From Sulfurimonas sp. HSL3-1 (GTDB taxonomy: Bacteria > Campylobacterota > Campylobacteria > Campylobacterales > Sulfurimonadaceae), in the NCBI RefSeq assembly GCF_039645995.1, contig NZ_CP147920.1:248001-312000 (forward strand): DNA of 64,000 nucleotides, written 5' to 3'. A program made the translations under genes and the position numbers. Shown one piece after another: positions 34,637-43,600 of the stretch; the first letter of the stretch is position 1; each line of letters starts with the position of its first letter. Below the pieces are notes generated by a model, which saw only the letters and a program-made list of their open reading frames with translations, searched no databases and was not told where the DNA came from.

Positions 34637-37066
34637 ATGGCATATGTCAAATGGTTTGAAGCGCTCGGCATCGGGGACGTCCCTTCGGTCGGAGGCAAGA
34701 ACGCGTCGTTGGGGGAGATGTACCGGCATCTCAGCACGGCGGGGGTGCTCGTCCCCAACGGCTTCGCCGTCACGGCGGAGGCTTATGATGCGGTGCTCGA
34801 AGCGAACGGCGCCCTGGAGAAGCTCCATGCGCAGCTGGATGATCTCAACCCCGACGATGTTACGCAGCTGCAGGCGCGGGGGAAGGCGTGCCGGGAGATC
34901 CTCTACGGCTGCACCCTCCCTCCCGCGCTCGAAGCGGAGATCCTGGAGGGGTATGCGGCGCTCAAGCGCGAATACGGCGACGACGTCTCCCTGGCGGTCC
35001 GCTCCTCCGCAACGGCGGAAGACTCTCCGGAGGCCTCCTTCGCGGGTCAGAACGACACCTACCTCAATATCGCCTCTGCCGAGGCGCTCCTGGACGCCTA
35101 CAAACGCTGCCTCGCCTCGAACTTTACCGACCGCTCCCTGCACTACAAGTTTGACAGCGGCTTCGACTACTTCGACGTCAAGCTCTGCGTCGTCGTGATG
35201 AAGATGGTACGCAGCGACGTCGGCGCGAGCGGGGTGATGTTCAGTATCGACACGGAGACGGGGTTCCGCGACGTCGTCTACATTACGGGGACCTACGGAT
35301 TGGGGGAGAATGTCGTGCAGGGCACGATCGATCCGGACGGTTTTTACGTCCATAAGCCGACGTTCGACCGGGGGCACCGGGCGGTTTTGAAGCGGAGCCT
35401 CGGGAAAAAAGAGCTCAAGATGATCTTCTCCGAAGCGCTCAGCAGCGGCAGCATCGCCGTCGAGTATACAAAAAACGTCGAGACGCCTCCCGCCGAGCGG
35501 ACGCGCTTCTGTATTGCCGACGAAGACGTGATGGTCCTCGCCGATTACGCTATCAAGATTGAGCGGCACTACTCCCAAAACGTCGGCCACGATAAGCCGA
35601 TGGACATGGAGTGGGCCAAAGACGGCATCGACGGCAGGCTCTACATGGTGCAGGCGCGCCCGGAGACGGTGGAGTCGCAAAAGAAAGGATCGATCCTCGA
35701 GATCTACCATCTTACGGGGGAGGGGGAGCTGCTCGCGACCGGCCGCGCCGTCGGTACGAAGATCGGCAGCGGAAAGGTGCACCATATCCGCGATACGTCG
35801 CAGCTCGGCGAATTCAAGCAGGGCGAGGTGCTGTTGGCCGATACGACGACACCGGACTGGGAGCCGGTGATGAAGATGGCCTCGGCCATCGTCACCAACC
35901 GCGGCGGACGTACCTGCCACGCGGCCATCGTCAGCCGGGAGCTCGGTATCCCCGCCATCGTCGGCGCGGAGGATGCGACGGAGAAGCTTGCGGACGGCCG
36001 GGAGGTGACGGTAAGTTGCGCCGAGGGGGAGACGGGAAGGGTTTACGACGGCATCCTGGCGTACGACGTCGAGCGGACCGATCTCAGCCACCTCCCCAAA
36101 ACGCGCACGAAGATCATGATGAACCTCGGCAACCCCGACCTCGCCTTCTCGCTGGCGCACCTCCCCGTCGACGGGATCGGCCTGGCGCGGATGGAGTTCA
36201 TCATCAACGAATCCATCAAGGTTCACCCCATGGCGCTGGTCCACCCCGAAAAGACGGACCTGGCAACGCGGGTGCAGATCGAAGCCCTCAGCGCCGCCTA
36301 CGAGGGGCCGGAAGATTTCTTCGTTAAGCGCCTCTCCGAGGGGGTGGCGACGATCGCGTCGGCGGTCTACCCCGACCCCTGCGTCGTGCGCATGAGCGAC
36401 TTCAAGACGAACGAGTACGCCACCCTCGCGGGCGGGCAGTTCTTCGAACCGCTGGACGAGGCGAACCCGATGATCGGCTTCCGGGGCGCGGCGCGCTACA
36501 GCCACCCCGCCTACGAGGAGGGGTTCGCGCTGGAGTGCGCCGCGATGAAGCGGGTCAGAAACGAGATGGGCTTTACGAACGTCATCTTGATGATCCCTTT
36601 CTGCCGCCGGGTCGAAGAGGGGCGGCGGGTCGTCGAGACGATGGCGAAGCACGGGCTGGTGCGGGGAGAGAACGGGCTGCAGATCTACGTGATGTGCGAA
36701 ATTCCCAACAACGTCATCTCCATCGACGGCTTCAGCGAGGTTTTCGACGGTTTCAGCATCGGCAGCAACGACCTCACCCAGCTCACCCTGGGCGTCGACC
36801 GCGACAGCGAGATCGTCGCCTTTGATTACGAGGAGCGGGACGAGGGGGTGCTGAAGATGATCGAGATGGCCGTCGAGGGGGCCAAGCGCAACGGCCGCCA
36901 CAGCGGCATCTGCGGGCAGGCCCCGTCGGACTACCCGGAGGTCGCGGAGTTCCTGGTACGCCTCGGGATCGACTCTATCAGCCTTAATCCCGACAGCGTG
37001 CTGACGACACTTCCGAAGATTATTGATCTGGAAGCGGCAGAGCAGAAAGCGCAGACGGGAGAATAG
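34637..37066 (+). CDS. ppsA: Phosphoenolpyruvate synthase
   Basis: An 809-residue enzyme converting pyruvate and ATP to PEP, AMP and phosphate in gluconeogenesis. The order is typical: N-terminal ATP-grasp (VGGKNASLGEMY, LAVRSSATAEDSPEASFAG), the phospho-His domain with GGRTCHAAIVSRE, and the TIM-barrel PEP domain ending in GICGQAPSDYPE. E. coli PpsA has 792 residues. AGGAGGAAGCG precedes the ATG. For an autotroph using the reductive TCA cycle this is a central anabolic step; that lifestyle is inferred. Confidence 0.96.
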   Translation: MAYVKWFEALGIGDVPSVGGKNASLGEMYRHLSTAGVLVPNGFAVTAEAYDAVLEANGALEKLHAQLDDLNPDDVTQLQARGKACREILYGCTLPPALEAEILEGYAALKREYGDDVSLAVRSSATAEDSPEASFAGQNDTYLNIASAEALLDAYKRCLASNFTDRSLHYKFDSGFDYFDVKLCVVVMKMVRSDVGASGVMFSIDTETGFRDVVYITGTYGLGENVVQGTIDPDGFYVHKPTFDRGHRAVLKRSLGKKELKMIFSEALSSGSIAVEYTKNVETPPAERTRFCIADEDVMVLADYAIKIERHYSQNVGHDKPMDMEWAKDGIDGRLYMVQARPETVESQKKGSILEIYHLTGEGELLATGRAVGTKIGSGKVHHIRDTSQLGEFKQGEVLLADTTTPDWEPVMKMASAIVTNRGGRTCHAAIVSRELGIPAIVGAEDATEKLADGREVTVSCAEGETGRVYDGILAYDVERTDLSHLPKTRTKIMMNLGNPDLAFSLAHLPVDGIGLARMEFIINESIKVHPMALVHPEKTDLATRVQIEALSAAYEGPEDFFVKRLSEGVATIASAVYPDPCVVRMSDFKTNEYATLAGGQFFEPLDEANPMIGFRGAARYSHPAYEEGFALECAAMKRVRNEMGFTNVILMIPFCRRVEEGRRVVETMAKHGLVRGENGLQIYVMCEIPNNVISIDGFSEVFDGFSIGSNDLTQLTLGVDRDSEIVAFDYEERDEGVLKMIEMAVEGAKRNGRHSGICGQAPSDYPEVAEFLVRLGIDSISLNPDSVLTTLPKIIDLEAAEQKAQTGE

Positions 37067-37073
37067 ACGTTCC

Positions 37074-37091
37074 GCAGCCATTGAAGGCTGC
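37074..37091. terminator. Hairpin between convergent ppsA and Mop genes
   Basis: GCAGCC and GGCTGC form a perfect 6-bp stem around ATTGAA. No T-run follows on either strand, so it is at best a weak bidirectional terminator. Confidence 0.35.
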
Positions 37092-37101
37092 AAATGGGGT
37101 G

Positions 37102-37515
37102 TTACTGTGCGAGGATGATGGCGCTGGCTTTGATCAGTGCGTAGACGGTGTCCCCTTTGGCGACGCCAAGCTCCTTGGCCGCTTCTTCGGTGATGATCGC
37201 CGTCAGGACCGCGCTGCCCATGGCCAGTTTGAGTTCGCAGCTTACCGGGCCTTCGATCATGTCGCTGACCGTCGTTTCGATGACGTTCCGTGTGCTGATC
37301 TTGCCGGGTTTCTCCTTGGCGATCATGACGAATGAGGCCTTGATGATGGCGTAGACTTCCGAACCGGCCGTCAGTCCCATCTCGGAGACCGCCTCTTTGG
37401 TAATGATGGCCTTGAGCGGGGTGCCTGCCACGTCCATCACCACTTCGCTGTTGACGGTTCCCCCGATAATCTCTGTCACCGTTGCCTTGATCTGGTTGCG
37501 TGCACTGGTTTTCAT
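37102..37515 (-). CDS. Tandem Mop/TOBE-domain molybdate-binding protein
   Basis: A 137-residue cytoplasmic protein made of two Mop domains: residues about 1-68 (ARNQIKATVTEIIGGTVNSE) and about 71-137 (TRNVIETTVSDMIEGPVSCE). Each repeat ends in GSEVYAIIKAS or GDTVYALIKAS. Mop proteins (molbindins) bind molybdate or tungstate oligomers for storage and homeostasis. No Mo transporter gene is beside it. GAGGAG precedes the start; the promoter region is AT-rich. Confidence 0.9.
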   Translation of the reverse strand: MKTSARNQIKATVTEIIGGTVNSEVVMDVAGTPLKAIITKEAVSEMGLTAGSEVYAIIKASFVMIAKEKPGKISTRNVIETTVSDMIEGPVSCELKLAMGSAVLTAIITEEAAKELGVAKGDTVYALIKASAIILAQ

Positions 37516-37613
37516 GAATTCTCCTCAAAATTAATGTTTTTAGGAAGAAAGTATCACCTATTTACCCTTAATGATAACAATGAATAATTATTTTTATTTA
37601 ATATTCTTATGAG

Positions 37614-38882
37614 TTAAAGAAGGAAGAACTCGGTCAGAGAGAGCACTGTGGCCATCGAACCGAGCGTCAGGATGAAGAACTGTGCGGTGCGCCATCCAAG
37701 CTTGAGACCGCCGATCCAGAAGACGATGCCGAGTTTGACGAGCGAATTCGTTACCGAGGCGATGACGATGCCGTTCATGGCGGTGCTTTTGAGCAGTTTG
37801 CCGTCCTTGCTCAGTTCCGAGAGCGAAAGGGTGATGGCATCGACATCGGTAATACCGGAGATCAGCGAAACGATGTAGACGCCGACGTTGCCGAAGCGGT
37901 TCTCCGTAAAAGCGATCGCCCCGTAGATGACGCCGAAGATCAGGCCGAATTTGATCGCTTCGCTCAGCTGCAGCGGGTTTTTCGTGATCGCCTCGTTCTC
38001 GAGATGGATATCGGCACTCTGCGAACGGGTATAAAGGTAGTAGGTGAAGAGCAGGCCCACGGCCGTCGCGGCGAGGAAAGCGGGGGCGAGGAGCTTGGCG
38101 AGGGCGGGATAGATGACGGCCGCCTCGAAGAGGACGCGCAGGTACATGAAGGTGCAGGCGACGGCCACGCCGGCGGCGTAGTTGTTGAGCAGACTGAACT
38201 GATTTGCGAACATCTTCGAAAGCGAGACGGCCACGCCGGTGGAGGAGATGAGCCCGCCGGCAGCCCCGGTGATGAAGAGGCCGCGCTTGTGTCCGAAGAG
38301 CTTGACGGCGGCATACCCCACAAAGGAGATAGCGGCGATGATGACGGCCATCAGCCAGGTCTTGTAGGGGTTGAAGAGTTCATAGGGGCCGATCATCTCG
38401 TTGGGCAACACCGGGAGCACGATAAAGCTCATCGCCAGCAGCAAGACGGCGGCATTGATGTCGGTGGAGGAGAGGTGCGCTTCGAACTCCCGCAAACGGG
38501 GTTTGATCTCGAGGAGCACGACCATCAGAACGGCGATGAAGATGGCGTAGGACTCGAGGGACGCATAGACCATCAGGCCCAGGAGAAAGGTGACGACGGC
38601 GGCGACCTGGGTCGTCATCCCCGTTTTATGAAAGCGGGTGACCTTGAGGTAATAGGAGAGCCCGACGAGGAGTCCGACGACCGCCGTTGCGGCGAAGACG
38701 AAGCCCGGGACCGCCTCGCCGAGCCAGCCGGCCAGGTAGCCGATGAGGGCCAGCAGGGCGAAGGTACGGCTGCCCGCGAAGCTCTGGCCGCTTTGGGGCA
38801 TGCGGCTCATGGTGCGCTGCATGCCGATCATGAACCCCAGCAGCAGCGCGATGACCATCGATTTGAGAACGGCGTATTCCAT
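37614..38882 (-). CDS. MgtC/SapB family membrane protein with DUF4010
   Basis: A 422-residue inner-membrane protein with about 12 helices: MgtC-like N-terminal part (LLLGFMIGMQRTM, TFALLALIGYLAG) and C-terminal DUF4010 (GLISSTGVAVSLSKM, ISGITDVDAITLSLSEL). MgtC proteins influence magnesium adaptation and ATP synthase; the DUF4010 fusion is widespread and uncharacterised. The start is leaderless in type: TACAAT, six bases (CCTTCT), ATG, and the six bases contain no Shine-Dalgarno. Confidence 0.88.
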   Translation of the reverse strand: MEYAVLKSMVIALLLGFMIGMQRTMSRMPQSGQSFAGSRTFALLALIGYLAGWLGEAVPGFVFAATAVVGLLVGLSYYLKVTRFHKTGMTTQVAAVVTFLLGLMVYASLESYAIFIAVLMVVLLEIKPRLREFEAHLSSTDINAAVLLLAMSFIVLPVLPNEMIGPYELFNPYKTWLMAVIIAAISFVGYAAVKLFGHKRGLFITGAAGGLISSTGVAVSLSKMFANQFSLLNNYAAGVAVACTFMYLRVLFEAAVIYPALAKLLAPAFLAATAVGLLFTYYLYTRSQSADIHLENEAITKNPLQLSEAIKFGLIFGVIYGAIAFTENRFGNVGVYIVSLISGITDVDAITLSLSELSKDGKLLKSTAMNGIVIASVTNSLVKLGIVFWIGGLKLGWRTAQFFILTLGSMATVLSLTEFFLL

Positions 38883-38888
38883 AGAAGG

Positions 38889-38894
38889 ATTGTA
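38889..38894 (-). promoter_or_regulatory. -10 box TACAAT of leaderless mgtC-like gene
   Basis: An extended element TGG-TACAAT on the minus strand, then six bases, then the ATG at 38882. Predicted transcription start is the A of the ATG. A plus-strand TACAAT at 38917-38922 faces the other way for the LOG gene. Confidence 0.6.
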
Positions 38895-38949
38895 CCATGT
38901 AGACGCGGATGCATGCTACAATGGGAGATCGGAGTTGAAAGAGAAAGCT

Positions 38950-39906
38950 ATGAAGAAAAACCATGATAAAAAAGCGTTCCGCAAGCTGTTGAAACGGCAC
39001 CAGAAACCGTTGCCGTGGGAACACCCGAAGCCCGACGAGGACGACCCCAAAGCGCATAAGCGCGTAAAAGCCATCATGGCCCACGACAATTTTATCCAGG
39101 CGGACCGGGACCCGAACTTTCTCCGGCGCGACGAGGTGCGGGGTGTGCGGCTGGAGGTGGACTACTTCAAGCCCGAACTGCTGCTGCGCGAACACGGCAT
39201 CGAACACACCATCGTCGTCTTCGGCTCCACGCGGATCATGGAGGAGGCGGAGGCCAAGCGCCTGATCGAGAACCTCGAAGCGGAACGGAACGCTAAAGAC
39301 GGCGAGGCCCTTGAAAAAGAGCTGGGCATCGCGCGGCGGATCCTGGCCAAGAGCCATTACTACGAAACGGCCCGCGCCTTCGGGCGTATTGTCGGCCGCA
39401 GCGGCAAAGGGCCCGAAGATACGAAGATCACCCTGATGACAGGCGGAGGGCCGGGCATCATGGAGGCGGCCAACCGCGGGGCCTTCGACGTGGGGGCCAA
39501 ATCGATCGGCCTCAATATCACGCTGCCCCACGAACAGTACCCCAACCCCTACATCACCCCCGAACTCTGTTTCCAGGTGCACTACTTCGCCATCCGCAAA
39601 CTCCACTTCCTGCGGCGGGCCAAAGCCCTTGTCATCTTCCCCGGCGGCTACGGGACCCTGGATGAATGTTTCGAAGTGCTGACCCTCGTACAGACGCGCA
39701 AGATCGACCCGATGCCCGTCGTCTTCGTCGGCGAAAGCTACTGGCGGGGGATCATCAATTTCGAGATGCTTGTCGAAGAGGGGACGATCGACGAAGAGGA
39801 CCGGGATCTTTTCGCGTTTGCCGAAACGGCCGATGAGGCGTGGGAGGCGATTGTGAAATGGCATAAAAGATGCGGCTCGACGCTGATTCACGACCTGAAA
39901 AAATAA
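38950..39906 (+). CDS. LOG-family Rossmann protein (TIGR00730, lysine-decarboxylase-like)
   Basis: A 318-residue cytoplasmic protein. The LOG signature PGGYGTLDE and the nucleotide-binding TGGGPGIMEAANRGAF are intact. LOG enzymes cleave nucleoside monophosphates to free the base and ribose phosphate; this long form with about 80 extra N-terminal residues is common in proteobacteria and its substrate is not defined. I choose the ATG at 38950; GAGAAAG is a weak ribosome site. Confidence 0.88.
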   Translation: MKKNHDKKAFRKLLKRHQKPLPWEHPKPDEDDPKAHKRVKAIMAHDNFIQADRDPNFLRRDEVRGVRLEVDYFKPELLLREHGIEHTIVVFGSTRIMEEAEAKRLIENLEAERNAKDGEALEKELGIARRILAKSHYYETARAFGRIVGRSGKGPEDTKITLMTGGGPGIMEAANRGAFDVGAKSIGLNITLPHEQYPNPYITPELCFQVHYFAIRKLHFLRRAKALVIFPGGYGTLDECFEVLTLVQTRKIDPMPVVFVGESYWRGIINFEMLVEEGTIDEEDRDLFAFAETADEAWEAIVKWHKRCGSTLIHDLKK

Positions 39907-39909
39907 GCC

Positions 39910-40662
39910 ATGTTCTTTGCCATTATGAATTTTACGCTGTCCGGTGCCCTGGGCGTGATCGGCCTGCTGACGCTTCGGCGGGTCAGCGAGCCCAAAGAGG
40001 TCGTCTTCGCGAGCCTGCCGCTGCTTTTCGCCCTGCACCAGTTCACCCAGGGGTTCGTCTGGCTGGGCATGGGCGGGTTGATCGAACCGCGCGCGCTGGA
40101 GATGGCGGAGAGCATCTTCATCTTCTATGCCCAGGGGCTGCTGCCGTTTCTCGTGCCGCTGGCGATCTGGCTGCTGGAGCCTTCGGGATGGTACCGGAGG
40201 GTGATCGGGGTGCTGCTTGTGCTGGGCGGCATTCTGGCGGCCTATACGCTGTGGGGACTCTCCGTACAGCCGACGTACGTTACGGTGAAGCATGATGCCC
40301 TGGCCTACGTCAACGCGTGGACGCAAAAGGGGTGGATCAACATCGCCTATATTCTCACGACCTGCGGGCCGCTGGTCCTGAGCAGCAGCGTCTCCGTACA
40401 GCTTTTCGGATGGTTCAACCTGATGGGCCTGGTGGGCATTACGCTGTGGAAACCCTATGCCGTCACCTCCGTTTGGTGCCTCTATGCCGCCGTTGTCAGC
40501 ATCATGCTCTACTTCTACTTCGTTGAGCGCCGCATTGCATTCTTGCAGGAGATCCGGCGTAAAGAGACGGAGTGGAGCGGGGCGCTGATGGAGGAACTCG
40601 CACACCTTGAACGGCATTTCCCGCGCGTGCGCAGGGTGCTTTTGCACTATCGAAACCTTTAG
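39910..40662 (+). CDS. Seven-helix membrane protein (DUF6629-like)
   Basis: A 250-residue inner-membrane protein with about seven helices and a charged C-terminal tail of about 45 residues. The pattern FASLPLLFALHQFTQGFVWLG matches the family I know as DUF6629, which has no assigned function. It starts three bases after the LOG gene and its stop overlaps that of the convergent antiporter-ATPase gene by four bases. Confidence 0.72.
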   Translation: MFFAIMNFTLSGALGVIGLLTLRRVSEPKEVVFASLPLLFALHQFTQGFVWLGMGGLIEPRALEMAESIFIFYAQGLLPFLVPLAIWLLEPSGWYRRVIGVLLVLGGILAAYTLWGLSVQPTYVTVKHDALAYVNAWTQKGWINIAYILTTCGPLVLSSSVSVQLFGWFNLMGLVGITLWKPYAVTSVWCLYAAVVSIMLYFYFVERRIAFLQEIRRKETEWSGALMEELAHLERHFPRVRRVLLHYRNL

Positions 40663-43600
40663 GCCTCCGCCGGGAGGCCGTTGCGCCGTCCCCACCACTC
40701 CAGCCACTTATAGAGTTCGACGATGACGAAGAGCGGCAGCGCGATCTCGAAGATCAGTAGCCAGTCCTGCCAGCCGAGCGCAACGGTATGCAGGGCTTCC
40801 TGCAGAAACGGCACGTAGACGGCGGCGGCCTGCAGCGAGACGGTCATCACCCAGGCGCCGAGCAGCCAGGGGTTGGTCAAAAAGCCGATGATCGGCATCG
40901 GCGCATGCAGACTGCGGTAGTTGAAGACGTTCATCTTCTCCAGCACGATGATCGCGGTGAAGGCGACGGTCTGCGCAAGCATGACCGCCTGTGGCTCCGC
41001 CATGCCGGAGGCGAGATAGTAGTGGAATATCCACAGCGTCGCCCCCGCGATGTAGGCGCCCAGCAGCAGGATCATCAAGATCCCCCTTCGCTGCAGGAAG
41101 GCGCTGTTCCCTGCCCGGGGCGGGCGCCGCATAAGCCCCTTTTCCGCGGGCTCCATGCCCAGGGCGACGGCGGTCATCCCGTCGGTGACGAGGTTCATCC
41201 AGAGGATCTGCACGGGCAGGAGCAGCAGCGGGCCGCCGAGCAGGATATTGATAAAGATGGCGAGGACCTCCCCGATATTGGAAGAGAGGAGGTAGGTGAC
41301 GAACTTCTTGATATTGTCGTACTGGCGCCGTCCTTCGCGCACGGCGTTGACGATGGAGGCGAAGTTGTCGTCGAGCAGGAGCATGTCGGAGGCCCCTTTG
41401 GCGACGTCCGTCCCCCGCATACCCATCGCGATGCCGATGTCGGCGCGCTTGAGCGCCGGCGCGTCGTTGACGCCGTCACCCGTCATCGCCGTCACCATCC
41501 CTTCGCGCTGCAGGGCCTTGACGATACGCAGCTTGTTCTCGGGTGTCGTCCGCGCAAAGATCGCTTCCGCCTGCAGCGCTGACGCGAGGGCCGCGTCGTT
41601 CATGGTTTCCAGTTCCGCTCCCGTGACGGCCCGCGGGGGGTGCATGCCGATCTTTTCGGCGATGGCCATGGCGGTCAGCGGGGCGTCGCCGGTGATCATG
41701 ACGACGGCGATGCCGGCGCTTTTCGCCGTGCGGATCGCTTCGGGGACTTCCGGACGCGGCGGATCGATGATGCCGGCAATGCCCAGCAGCACAAGCTCCT
41801 GTTCGACCGTGTCGGGATCGAGCTTCGTCTCCGGGGTGAGGGTGCGCATGGCCAGGGCGAGGGTGCGGAGGCCCGACGCGGCGAGGGCGGTGTAGGCGGC
41901 TTCGAAGCGGCTGCGCGCCTCGGCGTCCAGCGGGCGTATTTCACCGTGTTCGAGATAGGAGGCCGCGCGCGCAAGAAGGACCTCCGGCGCCCCCTTGACG
42001 TAGGCGGCCCTTCCTTCATTCTCGTCGATCACCGTCGTCATTCTTTTGCGCTCGGAGTTAAAGGAGAACTCGCTGACGATGCGCACGTCCTCCGGCGCCA
42101 TCCACGCTTTGTAGGCGGCGGTGATCAGGGCGGCCTCGGTCGGCTCGCCGGTGATACCCCACGCGCCCGCTTCGCGGTGCAGTGAGGCGTGGTTGCAGAT
42201 CAGCCCCGTTTTCAGCAGCGCCAAAAGGTCGGCCCGGCCCTTGTAATCGACTTTGCGGCCGTCGGCCTCAAAATGGCCGGCGGGATCGTACCCGCTGCCG
42301 GTGAGGGTCACGCCGCCGCCGAAAAGCCAGATCTGCTGCACCGTCATCTGGTTTTGCGTCAGCGTTCCCGTCTTGTCCGTACAGATGACGTCGGCGCTGC
42401 CGAGGTTCTCCGCCGCCTGCAGGCGACGCAGCAGGGCGTTTTGGCGCACCATCGCCTTGACGCCGAGCGCGAGGGTGATCGTGACGACGGCGGGCAGCCC
42501 CTCGGGGACGACGGCGACGGCAAGGGAGATGCCGGTGAGGAACATCTCCATGACCGGTTTGCCGAAGAGGTAGCCCATGATCGCCACCAGCGCCGAGACG
42601 GCGACGGAGAGGATGCCGAGCCGTTTACCCAGGACGGCGAGCCGTTTCTGCAGCGGGGTACGGGTTTGCTCGACCTCGCTGGTCAGCCTTGCGATGCGTC
42701 CGAACTCCGTCGCCATGCCGGTGCCGGTGACGACCCCCCGCGCATAGCCGTTGGTGACGTTCGTCCCCATCCAGACCATGTCGCTGCGCTCGGCGAGGGG
42801 TGTCGCTTCGGGGATGCTGTCGGCTGATTTGGTGACGGAGGTCGATTCGCCCGTGAGGGCGGACTCGTCGGCTTTGAGATTGACGGCTTCGAGCAGCCGC
42901 AGGTCCGCGGGGACCCTGTCGCCTATTTCGAGCAGGACGACGTCGCCGGGCACCAGCACTTCGGCGTCGATTTCGCTCCGGTTGCCGTCGCGCAGCACCT
43001 TGCAGCGCGGGGAGAGCATCTTCTGCAGCGCTTCGATCGCCTTTTCCGCCTTGAACTCCTGGACGAAGCCCAGCAGACCGTTGAGGATGATAATGGCGAG
43101 GATCGTGATCGTATCCCCGATTTCGCCGACGGCAAATGAGACGACTGCCGCCGCGGCAAGGATGAGGATCAGTACGTCGGTGAACTGACGCAATAGGATC
43201 GAACCCCACCCCTCTTTGCGGACGGCCTCGATACGGTTGGGGCCGGCCTCGGCAAGACGGCTCTTGGCCCGGGCGTCATCCAGCCCCGTACCGGCATCCG
43301 TGCCCAGCAGCGCGGTGACCTCCGCGATCGCTTTGGCGTGCCACGGCGTCTGCGTTTCGGTGATGACGATGCCGGCCAAGGGGGCGGACACGACCTTCGC
43401 ACCTCCTGTGAGCGCGCTCCGCCAGCGGGAGACGATGAAGATGAAGAGCAGGGGAACGGCAATGGTCGAGAAGGAGGAGGCGGCCACCAGGGCAGTAAAG
43501 AGCTGGAGATCGATCAGCTGGGCGTCAAAGAGCAGCTTGGCGACGATGATCTCCGTTGTCAGGCGCACGTTCAGGCCGATGCCGATGGTCAGGGCCTCCT

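Noticed and set aside
34526-37528. About 1000-codon open frame opposite ppsA
   Set aside because: Same antisense effect. It also runs across the intergenic region and over the Mop gene, and has no start signal.
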